Counted from the stretch's first letter, positions 10,260 to 21,362 are shown. The stretch: DNA of 39,031 nt from Cyclostephanos tholiformis (GCA_036939975.1 JALLPB010000002.1:1-39031), one strand, 5' to 3'. Notes: generated by a model not told the origin, from the sequence alone. Made by a program: numbers and translations.

Positions 10260-10830
10260 GTGTTTGAGACAAAACCCTCATTAAACCATCTTTGCGATGG
10301 ATTTGTTGAGTGCACTGTCAAAAGATTTTTTTCAATATGATATTGGCCGAGTAAAAAAAATTAATAAACTCATCGATTTAGTTTTTTTTACCATATTCCC
10401 AATGATCGCCCCAAAATCGTTACAATCATTCTCCCCTCACATCCCTGTCGGATTGCACGTCCTTACCTACCCCTCCATTGTTGTGCTAGAGTGTTTTGAG
10501 TTGGTTGTTAATTTTTTTTTGTCGGTTGCCCCCAAAGACCACAACATATAAATTTTTTTAGTAATTCTGTTGCCTGATTTGCCACCCAAAATGATGGGAT
10601 AACATCCCCCCACATGTTCTACCATGATCACTTACCCTCACGAATATCCCCTCCACCACTAATGTCAACTTTTGGTTGGTTGTTGTATTTATTATTTAAA
10701 TGGTGGTCATCAAAGGTCAAAGGCCAAGGCACCCTCCCCTTCTCTTTTTTCGATGGGTCGTATTTTGACACCCCAAGCAACCCCCAAAGCATGAAATGAA
10801 ACAAACCAAATGTTCCCGGCATTACACATG
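10260..10830. repeat. Dispersed repeat, copy A (partner near 38165)
   Basis: The block shares an ordered series of motifs with 38165-38890 in the same orientation: 'gacaaaaccctc', 'ttgcgatgg', 'attggccgag' followed by an A-rich run, 'gccccaaaatcg', 'tttgccacc', 'ttttggttggttgttg' and 'ttttgacaccccaag'. It codes for nothing recognisable. The copies are strongly diverged with many indels, so this is an old non-coding repeat, perhaps a non-autonomous transposon or a decayed LTR. Confidence 0.5.
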
Positions 10831-11110
10831 ATGCATTGAGCTAGTGTATTGCACCATAACGGGTGGCAGACAGCCACAGCCAGCGGCAGAGACCATGGTG
10901 GACGTAGCCCATATTAGCAAAAAAATTGCTTTAGATTGCACTGATCAAAAGTATTATAGAACTCACCCCCCTAGCAAAATAAAATAAACCAAGCATGCCC
11001 GGCATTGCCTATGATGAGAATATCCTACGCATTGTGCCAGAATGGGCAACAGACCACCATGGGTGGTGGTAGAGGCCATGGCCGATGTTGTCCATGGTTG
11101 GCATGTTGAG
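10790..11110. repeat. Degenerate tandem duplication, about 190-bp period
   Basis: 'cccggcattacacatgatg' near 10814 is echoed by 'cccggcattgcctatgatg' near 10998. Each is followed by a similar stretch with 'ggcagacagccac...gagaccatggtgga' or 'ggcaacagaccacc...gaggccatggccga'. The two units look like an old tandem duplication next to dispersed repeat copy A. No coding capacity. Confidence 0.4.
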
Positions 11111-12239
11111 TTTTTGGTGGTGTGTGTAGAGTAGGACTGATGTCTCAGTCATGGTCATACAAACCAAAAAAAAACTGGCAACAGAAAGGTCATAAATACA
11201 ATGCTGTGTATGACCTGGGGGCATAGAAATACCCTATACTACCCCAGTTTTTTGGGAAGGGTGCGAGAGTTCCCCTTTAGAGAGGTATGATATCCCTCGT
11301 GGAAATACGACATTGGCCGTATTTTCAATATGACATACTGGTAGTAAAACAATACTGGCCAAGACAAAATAGTCAATGTTTGTGCCCTCATATCATTAAA
11401 ACCATACCAAAAGACCCCAGATATTAATGCAAGGCCCAAAGTCACAATCTGGTAATTTAGGCCCCATGTTAACATTGCGGTGCAAAGCAGTGCAGGTATG
11501 AGATATGAGGTGCAAATGTGCAACAATTTAGCTAAGAAGAGAACCTATCTATTTTTTATCCCCAGTGATATTCCTATGTAGAAAAGGGGTCAACCAGGAA
11601 AAAACACCATTCACCCCAATTTTTCAAAATTAGATCCCCACAAACCTTCACAAGTATAATAGTGCAAAGATGCACCCAAATACCCTTCCATGGCAATTGA
11701 AGCTACTCAAACACTTTGTATACATCTAAATAAAATAAACTACTTAGTAAATCACCACTAACTCTACAGTGTAAATGCTACGATAGACGAAAGTCTTTTT
11801 GATTGCCGTGTCTTACCACAGCAAGGTCACGGCGGGGCGACAGGGCTGGGCATCTTGGGCGCCAGTTGGCGCCGTCGATGCCCGACCCCTTTGGTATCAG
11901 TGCGGAATGGCTGGAACCTTCCCAAACAGCCAGTAACAAGCTAAGTATGTTGCCTCACACATATGGGTGTTATCAGAGCCTTGAATTCAACCGGGTTTGC
12001 AGAGGTGCTTATTGGACTTCAGGTTGCTCATGATGGTTGCTTGGTGAGGAGGGCGCTTATGCACAAATTGGGCAAGAGATAGCTGGTGGATGTCAGCCAG
12101 CTGGCCTGTCTCTGGTTGAGGAGATGCTCTATGCATCCTGTTGTGTCGAACTTGTTGTTCAACGGCCATTATGCCGAGCTTGGTTCTGCTTGGTATTTTG
12201 GTATTCAGCCTGTGACGTGTTCATTTTGCATGCGCCCCC
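11111..12239. other. Region without a supported gene
   Basis: 11111-11800 shows no recognisable protein, RNA or strong repeat. 11800-12239 lies just downstream of the non-LTR element's last coding part on the minus strand and may contain its 3' tail. No poly(A) tract or target duplication is visible to fix that end. Confidence 0.4.
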
Positions 12240-12293
12240 CTGGCTGACTCGATAGCCTTGGCCTTGATGGCCGAGTTTCGAGATTGGATTGTG

Positions 12294-13037
12294 TTAGTTT
12301 GGAAAAAATTTTTTTGAGGAGGAAACTGTTTTTTCTGGAATCTCCTCTAGAGCTACCTTCGAGAGATCCGTGATTTGTTGCAATATCTCTATGACTGTCT
12401 TGTTTTGGAGGTGTCCATGCCTTCTGTTGTGAAGTGATATGTTCCAAAAAATCCATTGGGGATGTGTGATCTGGAGAATCTTGGAGATAAATTGTTCTGT
12501 CCAGTCTTCTCCGTTCAGGTAGTTGCTAGAGATCACAAGATGGAATGACTGTATTGTATAGAAGTGTGTTGATATATGTCCCTCTGTGAAAGCTCTCCAT
12601 CCAATGATGTCTTGGCTGGTGGCTAGGGGTTTAAATTGTGGAGACATGAAGCCCATTGTTACAAGGGGCTTGTCGCCTCTCATTAGGATGTATTTTGGTA
12701 TCCAATATGCAATCTCTGGGTCTGTCCTGTTCTCGTGTGTCATCCATTTCTCCAGATCGTTGACATTCTCCACCAGTAGGCATGTGCATTGGTTATTGGG
12801 GCATATCATAAGATGTGCTGCTGTCTCCCTGTGCCCGCAGTTCGGGCACCATTCGTCTGGAATGAGATCTCCCAAGTAATGTCTGACTTGCACCCTTGTC
12901 CCGCAGAAGCCAAAGTGTTGTTTCGATCGCCATATTTTGTACATGTCTGCCTTGCTCTTCAAGGCGTGGTCCAGGTGTTCCCAGTCCACTGCGGTAAACC
13001 TCTTGCTTGACCATTTGTCCCTAGTGTGAGAGGTCAT
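12294..13037 (-). pseudogene. Non-LTR element: zinc finger and C-terminal tail
   Basis: This 247-aa stretch continues the RNase H frame. It contains DWEHLDHALKSKADMYKIWR, GFCGTRVQVRHYLG and then CPNCGHRETAAHLMICP, a C-x2-C-x8-H-x4-C pattern like the zinc-binding (zf-RVT) module at the end of many LINE polyproteins. The tail runs on as FTEGHISTHFYTIQSFHL and HPQWIFWNISLHN. A second frame shift near 12300 leads to about 12240. It is expected to bind the element RNA or target DNA. Confidence 0.75.
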
Positions 13038-13070
13038 ATATTTCCATGCAACCTCCTTGCTTGTGTGGAA

Positions 13071-13730
13071 TCAAAGGTGGGGGGATATGTCTCCTGTGAT
13101 CTTGGTGCCCCAAATAATTAGGGCGACATCCTCTTTGGGTAGTAGCTGGGTAGAGTGGCCATGGTAGCCGTTGGTCATCACCATCATAACCACGTGCTTG
13201 GCCATAGTGTCGCATACACAATTGAGTTGTTGGGTGGTCATCAGCTGGTCCCAACTGAGCAGGCTATCCATGTGGCCATATACGTGAACGTAATGGAAAG
13301 TGCCCTTGAACAAGTGTTTCACTGCTTTAATGTTGCAACCTATGTCAGCGCATTTTGCGCTATGTCAGATGCGGCATTTATACTGAGCTGATACCTCTAG
13401 GGCCCATTTGTTGTCACAGCATAGTGTTGCGTTCCAGCCAGTGATGTTGTGGAACTCCGCCAATGCCTGTGCCAGTAAGTGCATAGCGCACCATCCGAGA
13501 AGCTCCGCTCTGTATGAGCTCGCCGAGCTAGATCTTTCCCAGAAGGACCCTGTCAGCCGCTTGCCCAAGGTGGTACAGAGTATTATCCAGCCAACACCAC
13601 AGAGATCATTTGCTTTCTTCCTGTTGTAGGATCCGTCGGTGACCCACAACAGGGACCCAGTGTGAAGTCCGTCAACTACCCATGATATGTCGGGAGGCAG
13701 ACCATTGACCCAATCGATTGCAACCCACAT
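13071..13730 (-). pseudogene. Non-LTR element: RNase H domain
   Basis: RNase H type I would remove the RNA strand from the element's RNA-DNA hybrid. All four acidic catalytic positions are visible: Asp in VTDGSYNRKK, Glu in SYRAELLGW, Asp in CCDNKWALE and Asp in NCVCDTMAKH. A single TGA at 13365-13367 (likely from CGA) interrupts the domain between the third and fourth residues, and a second TGA lies at 13071-13073. Frame is otherwise kept across 13730-12294. Confidence 0.8.
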
Positions 13731-13857
13731 CCACTCCCCTCCCCAGCTCTATAGGAACTCCCCAAAAACTGTACATGCATGTGCTTCTGTTGCCAGTGGC
13801 AGCCCTGTTGAGAGTTTTACTACCTGTAGTTTGGAGAGTCCCATTACCAAAATAGAA

Positions 13858-14823
13858 TCACCACGAGCTACTGATGAAAGGGGGACCTCTCAGATTTCGT
13901 GATATGTCCATGTTGCTCAGGTAAACCAAAACCCGGATGTTGGCTTGTAAATGAACATGGTAGGGCCCTCTACCCACTGGAGAACGGCTGTTGATGCTGT
14001 GTAGAACCATCTCCAGATGTGGTGTGTGGGATGTATCCAATTCCCCAGAGGTACCATAAGCTTGTCTCCTGTTGTTGCAAACGCGTGCCAGAACTCCTGC
14101 CATTGATCCCAATTGGCCCAAGTTGGTTGCTCCCGTGGAAATTTGTACTGGGAAGATCCTGTCCTCCTGCCTGGATTGAAGACATATTCTTCTAAATATC
14201 TGCCATCCGCTGTAGTTAAGTCTGATAAGAAGATGGCCTCCCGATTGTTGACACCGGTTGAGGCTTTGTAATCTTTCTGGTCCTGGGTTAGCTGAATGTA
14301 TCAGCTCCATAATGACTTGGTCTCTCTCCCATGGTAAGGCGATGTCTGGGTACGCCATGTGCACATGGATGTCAAAGTGGTGGAGTGTGTGCCACAGCAT
14401 CTTTACCCATGATACCGGTGCCAGGTGCCCCCATGTGTTATAATTCAATAGGAGCGGATTTTGGGGTGTCCTTAACTGTAGTTGCAGATACCGTAGTGAT
14501 GCATCTAACTTCTGGCTCAGATTGGTAGGGGTATGATAGTGTTGCATAATCATGTTCACTCGGCATATCAACTGTTCCACCTGTAGGTCGTATAGCCCAA
14601 AAAAGGATGTATGCAACTGGTGGAGTTCCTTCGAGATGTTATGCACTATTCCCAGAACGTTAAGAATCCTGTAGTCCTCCCAGTGTAGAAGCTTGTTCAT
14701 ATCTTCAAGGTCATTCATCATTGTGCCAAGGCCAAATCTTACTCCGGGCCATAGTTGATGCCTGTATGCGACCCAGGCCATGTGGTTGGGTAGGTGTCCG
14801 TTTGAGACTCGGCTGACCCACAT
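13858..14823 (-). pseudogene. Non-LTR element: RT C-terminal (thumb/connection) region
   Basis: The frame carries HMAWVAYRHQLWPGVRFGLG, NVLGIVHNISKELHQLH, QHYHTPTNLSQKLDASL and WGHLAPVSWVKMLWHTLHHF, the region downstream of the catalytic palm in this RT family. After about residue 190 (near 14250) the real protein continues in another frame, where the minus strand reads FPREQPTWANWDQWQEFWH and TTGDKLMVPLGNWIHPTHH. The frame shown to 13858 is out of register from that point. The catalytic YxDD part is absent, so this remnant cannot reverse transcribe. Confidence 0.75.
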
Positions 14824-14984
14824 GGTTACCTTTTCCTTTATGTATGCTAGGTGAGCGTCTTCTTGGAGGAGGCGACCTTCTCTTGCTTTATCTCAACTTT
14901 CATTTTCAGACTGATCCCAATTCTTAACTTCCATCTTGGCATATGTACGATGACAGTCACTTCCTCATCTACCATCCCTGTAAA

Positions 14985-15166
14985 CACTTAAAGATGAGAG
15001 GGAAAAGGATGAAGTGAGAGTTAGGTTTAAACTACCTAACATGAGCAGAACTCCAAAGAAGCCCATATGCTTGAGCTCGTGCATCATCACAGAACCTTCT
15101 GTGGTGATGCGCCTAGCTAGAGATGGACAGATGGGTCCCGCCTAGCAACTAGGGACTCAGTCCCTT
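14985..15166. repeat. Candidate gypsy 3' LTR (left copy of terminal repeat)
   Basis: It is a direct repeat of 37625-37797: 182 versus 173 bp, about 7 substitutions and one 9-nt indel, so about 96% identical. It begins CACTTAAAGATG and ends CTCAGTCCCTT, not TG...CA, and no 5-bp target duplication is visible, so LTR identity is uncertain. It contains a near-perfect hairpin (15081-15110, stem GCATCAYCACAGAA) and a palindrome, AGGGACTCAGTCCCT. The pol tail ends 190 bp away, which fits a 3' LTR. Confidence 0.5.
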
Positions 15167-15356
15167 GGTGACAAGATCAATGAGGCATATTAGCTAGGCA
15201 GGGAAACCTCACAAAAGATAACAGCAAGGAACAAAGCTGCAAAAACATGACAATGGGCATGACTTCACTGACACCATGCTGAACTGAGCATCCATCACAC
15301 CCTAAAAGAGCCTTCCTTAGAATAAGGGGTGGGAACCTTACCCAAGAAACTTTTCG
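15167..15356. other. Gypsy 3' untranslated stretch
   Basis: This lies between the pol-frame stop and the candidate 3' LTR. No clear purine-rich polypurine tract is seen next to the repeat; on the minus strand it reads only CACC then AAGGGACTG. No ORF. Confidence 0.4.
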
Positions 15357-17420
15357 TCAGGGGTCAAGGTGTTGACCAAGGGTTGCCACATCATTGGGTG
15401 TGGATGCAACCAGCTGATTAGCAAGGACTGTGCAGAAACCAGACATATGAGCTCCACAATTGATGTGAATGGAATAAGTAGGGATGTCAAAATGTGGAAT
15501 GGGACTGTGAAACATTGATTTATGGGACATCAATTGGTCCAAAGCATCCTGTGGAACCCGGTCACAACTTTTGTGGCCATGAAAAACAGCAAAATCAAAT
15601 GGTCCATGAATGAATATGTTGGTGTGAGTCAGATTGATATATTTCCAATAGGGAAGATGTTGATGACAGGTAGCATAGGCCTCATATGTATTGGACGGTC
15701 GGATCTAGTGAGTGTGGATGGAAGACACAGGTCCTATGATGTCATCATGACAATGGTATTGGAGCCAAAATCTTTTGTTGATTGCTTTGTACCAAGAGTC
15801 GGATGGGTGGGCAATAAAAAAATTGATCAGGTAATGCCCATCCACAAGTCAGGATGAGTAAAGGGACATAGTTGCCTGGATGGCCACATGGATCAGACGC
15901 CACTCATGAACTTCACCGGAACCGATAGAGTGCGATAGGAAGAATAGCTTATCATCACTCGAAATGATCCACTGTGCTAACACATTTGCGGGTGGGATGT
16001 CCGGGGCAGAGTATGTCGGAGTGGATGGTGGTGGTCCTGTGTAGAAACCTGGGAGGGTAAGTTCCTTATCATCATCTGGATCAAAAGGAAAATTCCGGTC
16101 AAGCACCCAAATATCCGGAAAAAGTTCCTTTTTCATTTCAGCTAAGGTAGGCCAATGAAATCCAAGACCCTCATCAGCGGATAGAAAATTCAAGGGAACA
16201 TTGAATGGTACAGGAGGTGTAAAGCCCTTGATTCCTGCCTGAATGTAGGGATTATCAGAAAACTTTCTGTGGATTTGGCTATACTGATTATCTGCACCAT
16301 CAATTGGTTGCAGAGGAAGGAGCTCAATCGGATATGGCGAAAGATCAGATGCATGCTGCTTCTCCCTTGTCTTTGTAGAACAGTGCTCGATTGCAAAGGA
16401 GGCACCCAGAAGACTGGTATCAACACACCATGGCCCAGTGAAGGAGAAAGAGAGTTTATCAACATGCCCTCTCGTGGCATCAGATTGCACAGCCTGAGGT
16501 GCAAACACAACATCACCCACAGAGTAGATCTTGGGGTTGGGGCAATGGGCATTGATAAATTCATGGTGCCATGCTTGCTGTTCCTCGACAAGGATTTTAG
16601 CAATTTCACCCAATGCCTGAAGATGGTTGGCAAGGTCTCTGGAATATGACGTGATGGTGGCTGGTGTTGAAGTCAGCTTCCAGTGCTTATTTGCCAAAAA
16701 GTCAACAGGGAATTGGAACTCATGACCAAGTGTGACAAAACAGCGGGAAAGATTGTTGCCAGGTATGGGCACACTATTCCACGTGTAAAGGAGGAGAAGG
16801 ATGGCCTCCATGGCAATATGCACTGATCCATGTTCATTTGCCATAACTTTCAAACCTTTGTTCAAATAGTGGTTTACATGCTCAACCAGCATGGGGTTGT
16901 GATTATCCCCAGAAAGCACATGCCGATTAATCTGGAGCAGGTCACACGCCTCTTTGAATGCCCCAAAGAATTAGCTGTCTTTGTCCAACACCATCATATG
17001 GCAAAGTCCAAAATTCAGTTGGATCCTCATAATGGCTGAGGTAAAGGTTTGCAAGGTGGCATGTTTTACTGGTTCCATCACTGCAAAACCCATCATTCCA
17101 CAACAAGATATCACATATACCTCATCTCCATCAAAGCTGGCATGATTGCCTGCTTTATATGCATCCACGAAAAGAACTCAAAATGGAGTCTCAATGGGGA
17201 AGTGATAGACAAGCTCAGAAGAAGTGCAATGACGTGAATTCAAGAGGGCACAACCTGGGCAAGCAGAACACATCTTCTTCACAAAAGAGTACATCTCCAG
17301 CCAGAAATAACAAAGACACAGACAATGGAGAGTGGGATAGGCATTAAAATGCCCCTCAATTGGGTTGGTGTGGAAGGCAGTAAAGATAATGCCAAACAGA
17401 GCTTTGGGGATGACTTGCAA
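15357..17420 (-). pseudogene. Gypsy integrase and C-terminal tail
   Basis: Integrase would insert the element cDNA. The zinc-binding N-terminus is at 17178-17420 (FHTNPIEGHFNAY... and MCSACPGCALLN). The catalytic core follows at 16971-17168: Asp in MDAYKAGNHASF, Asp in VVLDKDS, then Glu in NPMLVEHVNHYLNKGL (from 16919 down). All three DDE positions survive. After the core come YSVGDVVFAPQAV and DKLSFSFTGPW, a chromo/SH3-like tail, and a long Pro-rich stretch. The same frame is kept from 17420 to about 15357 with stops at 17178, 16971 and 15849, so it is coding sequence killed by nonsense changes only. Beyond 15849 HYLINFFIAHPSDSWYKAIN still reads as protein. Confidence 0.85.
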
Positions 17421-18136
17421 CTATGTGAATGAGCGGCTGCCATGAATTAGTTCTTGGTGGATAATCATGCTGTCCTCAATAAAAAGCTGGGATTGCCATA
17501 GTGGATGGCAGTAGCAGTAATGCACGTCATTCAATGTGCTTTTGCAAATATAACCTGGGTTCTCGATAAGACAGCAAATTGTGGAACAGTCTGAATCATC
17601 AGAGTACGTGCTGATTTAATGGTTCAAGAAGGGAGCCTCAAACCAATTGCACCACAAAGCAATGCCTGGATTGTAGCCGCAGGGGCAGCGTGTTGCGGTG
17701 GGGACATAATTTTGCAGTTTGAGTCCCAGAGGAAAACAAGATAGGCATGAATCTGCCCAAATAGCCAGGAAGATGTGCGTCCTGGAATGGCACCATCAAG
17801 GCAGAATTTGTTTGTTGATTGTGATGGATGGTAGGTCAATTTGTTGGTAAAACCAAAACAGTGAGCAAACTCAAATGGCGAGATGCCCCGGACACAACAA
17901 TGACCCTCATAGTCAAACTCAATGCCAAATAAGTGCTGGAACATTTGCATTTGGGCATGCATTAAAAGGCCTGTGGAAACCACAGAAGCACCTGTAAGGC
18001 AATTCTCATCCAAATCCGGCCGGTGAAGGAAATACGTAATGATGATTCTAGTAGGCACGCCATGGGGAATCATCATCAAAATGGTGAATTTTACATCTTA
18101 GTGACAGAAGTCATCGTCATCCTTAGTGAGGGAAAC
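17421..18136 (-). pseudogene. Gypsy spacer domain between RNase H and integrase (copy 1)
   Basis: The minus strand at 17624-18079 reads MIPHGVPTRIIITYFLHRP, CLTGASVVSTGLL, FQHLFGIEFDYEGHCCVRGI and FAHCFGFTNKLTYH. This is a region I associate with diatom gypsy pol between RNase H and integrase. It probably corresponds to a tether or spacer without a known catalytic role. The portion 17918-18136 is repeated at 18676-18915 with about 18% differences. A frameshift separates it from the integrase frame. Confidence 0.65.
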
Positions 18137-18675
18137 ATACCAAAACCTCCATGATGCTGCAAAAAAGGTATTGGACGCAGGAAAAAGCAGTCCAACTATG
18201 ACAACAGCACTGTGCATGAGATAATTGGTATTTCTGATGCTCACTACTTTCAAGTTTACTCCACTGCTGTCTGGTCAAATGTAAGCGCCATTGATAAAAC
18301 CCCTCCATCCATGAGTCCTACAAAAGATGAGGTTAAGGCCAAGAGGGATATGTTGCACTCTATCACAATTGATTTTGAGCTCAAGTTGGTGTAATCTGGC
18401 AAAAGAGTGGAGTTGTCGGAATCAAAGTCTCAATCACTCACCAATGCGCTCAAGGCAGAGAAGTTGAAATCCAGGTCAGCAATAGAACAATTACTGCTCC
18501 TTGCAACAATACAGACAAATGTTTCAGGATCGATTTAAGCAGCTGAATTGCAATCACCAAAAAAGCTATCAGCAAATTGAAGTGCAGCTGTGAGATACAG
18601 CAACACCATAATTAAAACTGCAATTGAGCAATTGCAAAAGACACACAACACACAGATGTCCCAACTGGAATCAGA
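18137..18675 (+). other. Foreign insert between two diverged gypsy copies
   Basis: This 539-bp block is not gypsy sequence on the minus strand. The plus strand shows coding-like pieces in changing frames: AAKKVLDAGKSSPTMTTAL near 18155-18210, then SDAHYFQVYSTAVWSNVSAI and SMSPTKDEVKAKRDMLHSI (18212-18394). A Gln/Lys/Glu-rich, possibly coiled-coil part follows (LTNALKAEKLKSRSAIEQL, KTAIEQLQKTHNTQMSQL). I do not recognise it. It may be a fragment of a host gene or of a gag protein in opposite orientation. Confidence 0.4.
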
Positions 18676-18915
18676 CTCAATGCCAAATAAGTGCTGGAAC
18701 AGGTTTGTATTTGGGCATGGGCACACATCTAAAGGCAGACAGAGCCCTGCTGTCAAAATCACTGATGCACCTGTAAGACAATCCTCATCCGAATCTGGCC
18801 GGTGAAGGAAATACTGAATGATGACACTGGTAGGCACGCCATGGGGAATCGACATTGAAATGGTGAATTTTATATCTTGGCGTCAGAAGTCATCATCATC
18901 TTTAGCAAGGGAAAC
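18676..18915 (-). pseudogene. Gypsy spacer domain, second diverged copy
   Basis: On the minus strand this reads SIPHGVPTSVIIQYFLHRPD, CLTGASVILT and FQHLFGIESD, matching 17918-18136 but only about 82% identical in DNA. It joins the RNase H side of the element. The level of difference means that it came from another gypsy copy or is an ancient duplication, not a recent one. Confidence 0.65.
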
Positions 18916-18963
18916 AGAATAATCCATCCTGTTAAATGGCTCCCAAAGAAATGATCCCAGAGG

Positions 18964-21347
18964 TCATGGGGGAGTGGGCAGTGGTTCCTTCAGCAAGAGT
19001 GGCTCAACTGTCAAAGCACAAGAAGAATGGATACCAATGATTACACAACATGCCCCAGCAATGCTATCACCATAAATAGGAAATGTAACGTCATGCTTTG
19101 AGATTTTCCAGCCATTCGAGTGCATGGTTTTGACAAAAACTGTGACACAGCGACCATCATGGTCCAGAAGGACAATAGCCATGACTACCTGAAGGTCCCG
19201 CGACATACGCAATTGAGAAACCAACAGATCACTCCCGCTGGTCAGAATTGTAGTGCATGTAGTAAATTCTCGGAAGAGAGCATGCCCAGATTCGTACTGA
19301 TCACAAGCTAGGCTGACTCTAAATGGAATGTTCTGAGAATTGATCATTGACACAAAGTGTCTTCCACCAAAAGAGTACACTGCCCAACTAAAGTGCAAGA
19401 TCTGACTGGCCAAAGAGGGAACATTGTTGTTGTGGGAAACATGAGCATCAATGGGTGTAACCAAGTTGTATTCACCAAACTTGATAGGAATATTGGATAG
19501 ATGACACCCATCACCAATTTTGGTTGCAAGAATCATTGATAGGAGATGTTGACAGTAAGCAGAATCAGTGTCTGATGGAGGGGTCTCATCCCATGGTGCA
19601 ATTTTTGGACCACGGTAATAGGGCATATTTTGCGGGAACATTGGCAAATCGGTCGGAGCCAGATTGGTCACTTGAAAGGATTGAATATGTTGTAGATACT
19701 CCTTGAAATTCGGATCAAAGCAGATGTCTTCCCCAAGATGTGACCAATAATCAGCATCTGTGAGGTAAGAATCATTCCAATGAACAATGGTTACATCCCA
19801 GCACGTGAGCCTCATCTGCAGGCAAAGAATAACGGGGTTGTTCCCATCATAGGATAAGATGAATCTAATCGCATAACAATCCGTGACCCAGACAAACTGT
19901 GTTCCAAAGAGGTTATGGTGATTTTTGTTAATAGCCCAATCACCAGCAAAACCTTCACCCAGATGTGAGTGGAGACGCACATCATTCCCTCGGCAACATC
20001 TGCATCCAAAGGCAACAGGCCGTAACATCACACCACTGTCCTTGGTCATGAACGTGAAATCCTGTCCTGCCTGGAATGCCACAATCACTTCATCCGTATT
20101 GGGTTGGCAAACAACGTACCCAAACCCTGCAGATGAAATGTTGGTCCTCAAGATGACAAGACAATTATGATTGAAGCACATGAGGCAGGGGTTGGAGAGG
20201 ATGGATTCCTTTAGATCATCCATAGCATGCTGGACAGCATCTGTCCAAATTGGCATAACAGGGTCTACATATTCGTTGTTGGTAATGAGCTCCCAGAGCG
20301 GAGCAACCCGCAGCACGAAGTGATGAATGAATTTGCTGTAGAACTGCACAAACCTGATGAACTTGGCTTTATCACACACCAGCTCTGGCTGAGGCCAAGT
20401 AGTGAGAAGCTGATGTTTGGACTGTGCAGGGCGATTTCCTTTGGGGCACACATCATTTCCAACAAACTCAAATCATTTGGGGAAGATGAAGCTCCTCTTC
20501 CTCCATGTACTTCAATGAAGTGGAAAGGTTGAGTCCATGGCTAACGATATCATCAACAATCATGTGTGTGTTTGTTTGCTCATCATTGGAAATGCCACTG
20601 GATATAGCAAGTGCCTTCCATTGACTATTGACATTGTGGATGAAATAGATAAACGTGGCAGGTCCATTTGTAGACCCAAATGGCATTACTGTATAAGTCC
20701 GTTTGATGGCATCAGGGCCCTGAAAGACAAGCTTATCCTGACTGGATTCTGAGGACTGCGAGTTGATGATATCCCGATGGGGCATCAAATAGCCATAACC
20801 ACTGGCCATTGCCAAACTCATTGAACACCGTAGAATCACATCGCGGGATTGGGTCTGAGTTGAGTGGGACATAGTTGACACAGAACCGCCATACAAAGTC
20901 ACCAATGTTCTCAACATGCTTCTGATGTGGTTTTGGAGCAAGGAAAGCCTTAAATAACCAACACCCATCGTGAATCTGGCAGATGTGGCCTACTTTCTCA
21001 AGGGCAGCAATGGCCTTATGAATAATAGGAATCTCTTTTGGTCCATACTGAATCTTCTTCACTGCGATGGGTGGTGCATTGCCAGTATCGATTACACATT
21101 CATAATTCCTAACAGGCACCCATACTTTACATTCATTGAAGATGCTCCAATACTTCTTAATCAAATTGATAACCACGAGCTGAGTGGGATGGTCAAGGTG
21201 GGATAAGTTGAGCTGCTTTTGCAGATGTGCCCCATGGATTGACTCATCAAAAGTGGAATGAAACTGCAAGTCGGGAACATCAAGGGGTGGTGGTGGGTGC
21301 TTTAATCTCTGCAGAATTGTACCACAATCAATGTTGTGCAGGAGCAT
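18964..21347 (-). pseudogene. Gypsy reverse transcriptase and RNase H
   Basis: RT copies element RNA to DNA; RNase H degrades the template. The parts lie in three frames. 20733-21347 carries the RT start (IPIIHKAIAALEKVGHICQI, HDGCWLFKAFLAPKPHQKHV, LWLFDAPSGYHQLAVLRIQS). 20468-20968 carries FQGPDAIKRTYTVMPFGSTN, FIYFIHNVNSQWKAL and MIVDDIVSHG, which keeps the catalytic DD pair. 18964-20451 carries the thumb (KFIRFVQFYSKFIHHFV) and RNase H (ILRTNISSAGFGYVVCQPN, LGEGFAGDWAINKNHHN, WVTDCYAIRFILSYDG). The first RNase H acid appears as Asn (RTN where RTD is expected), while Glu and the next Asp are present. Two frameshifts separate the pieces, so no full enzyme can be made. Confidence 0.85.
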
Positions 21348-21362
21348 GTTGGGTCAGGAACC

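Larger units (their letters stand above)
12240..14890 (-). mobile_element. 5'-truncated non-LTR retrotransposon with RNase H
   Basis: This minus-strand element fragment keeps the C-terminal part of a reverse transcriptase polyprotein, an RNase H domain, a zinc finger and a long tail, in that order. LTRs are not seen. The RT palm and fingers are missing: the frame opens only at about 14890 after a stop, and unrelated repeat sequence lies beyond. RNase H after RT within one ORF fits an I-clade or Ambal-like LINE layout. The protein closely resembles a family I recall as abundant in diatom assemblies. Mutations are one frameshift near 14250 and a few stops, fewer than in the neighbouring LTR elements. 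Confidence 0.75.
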
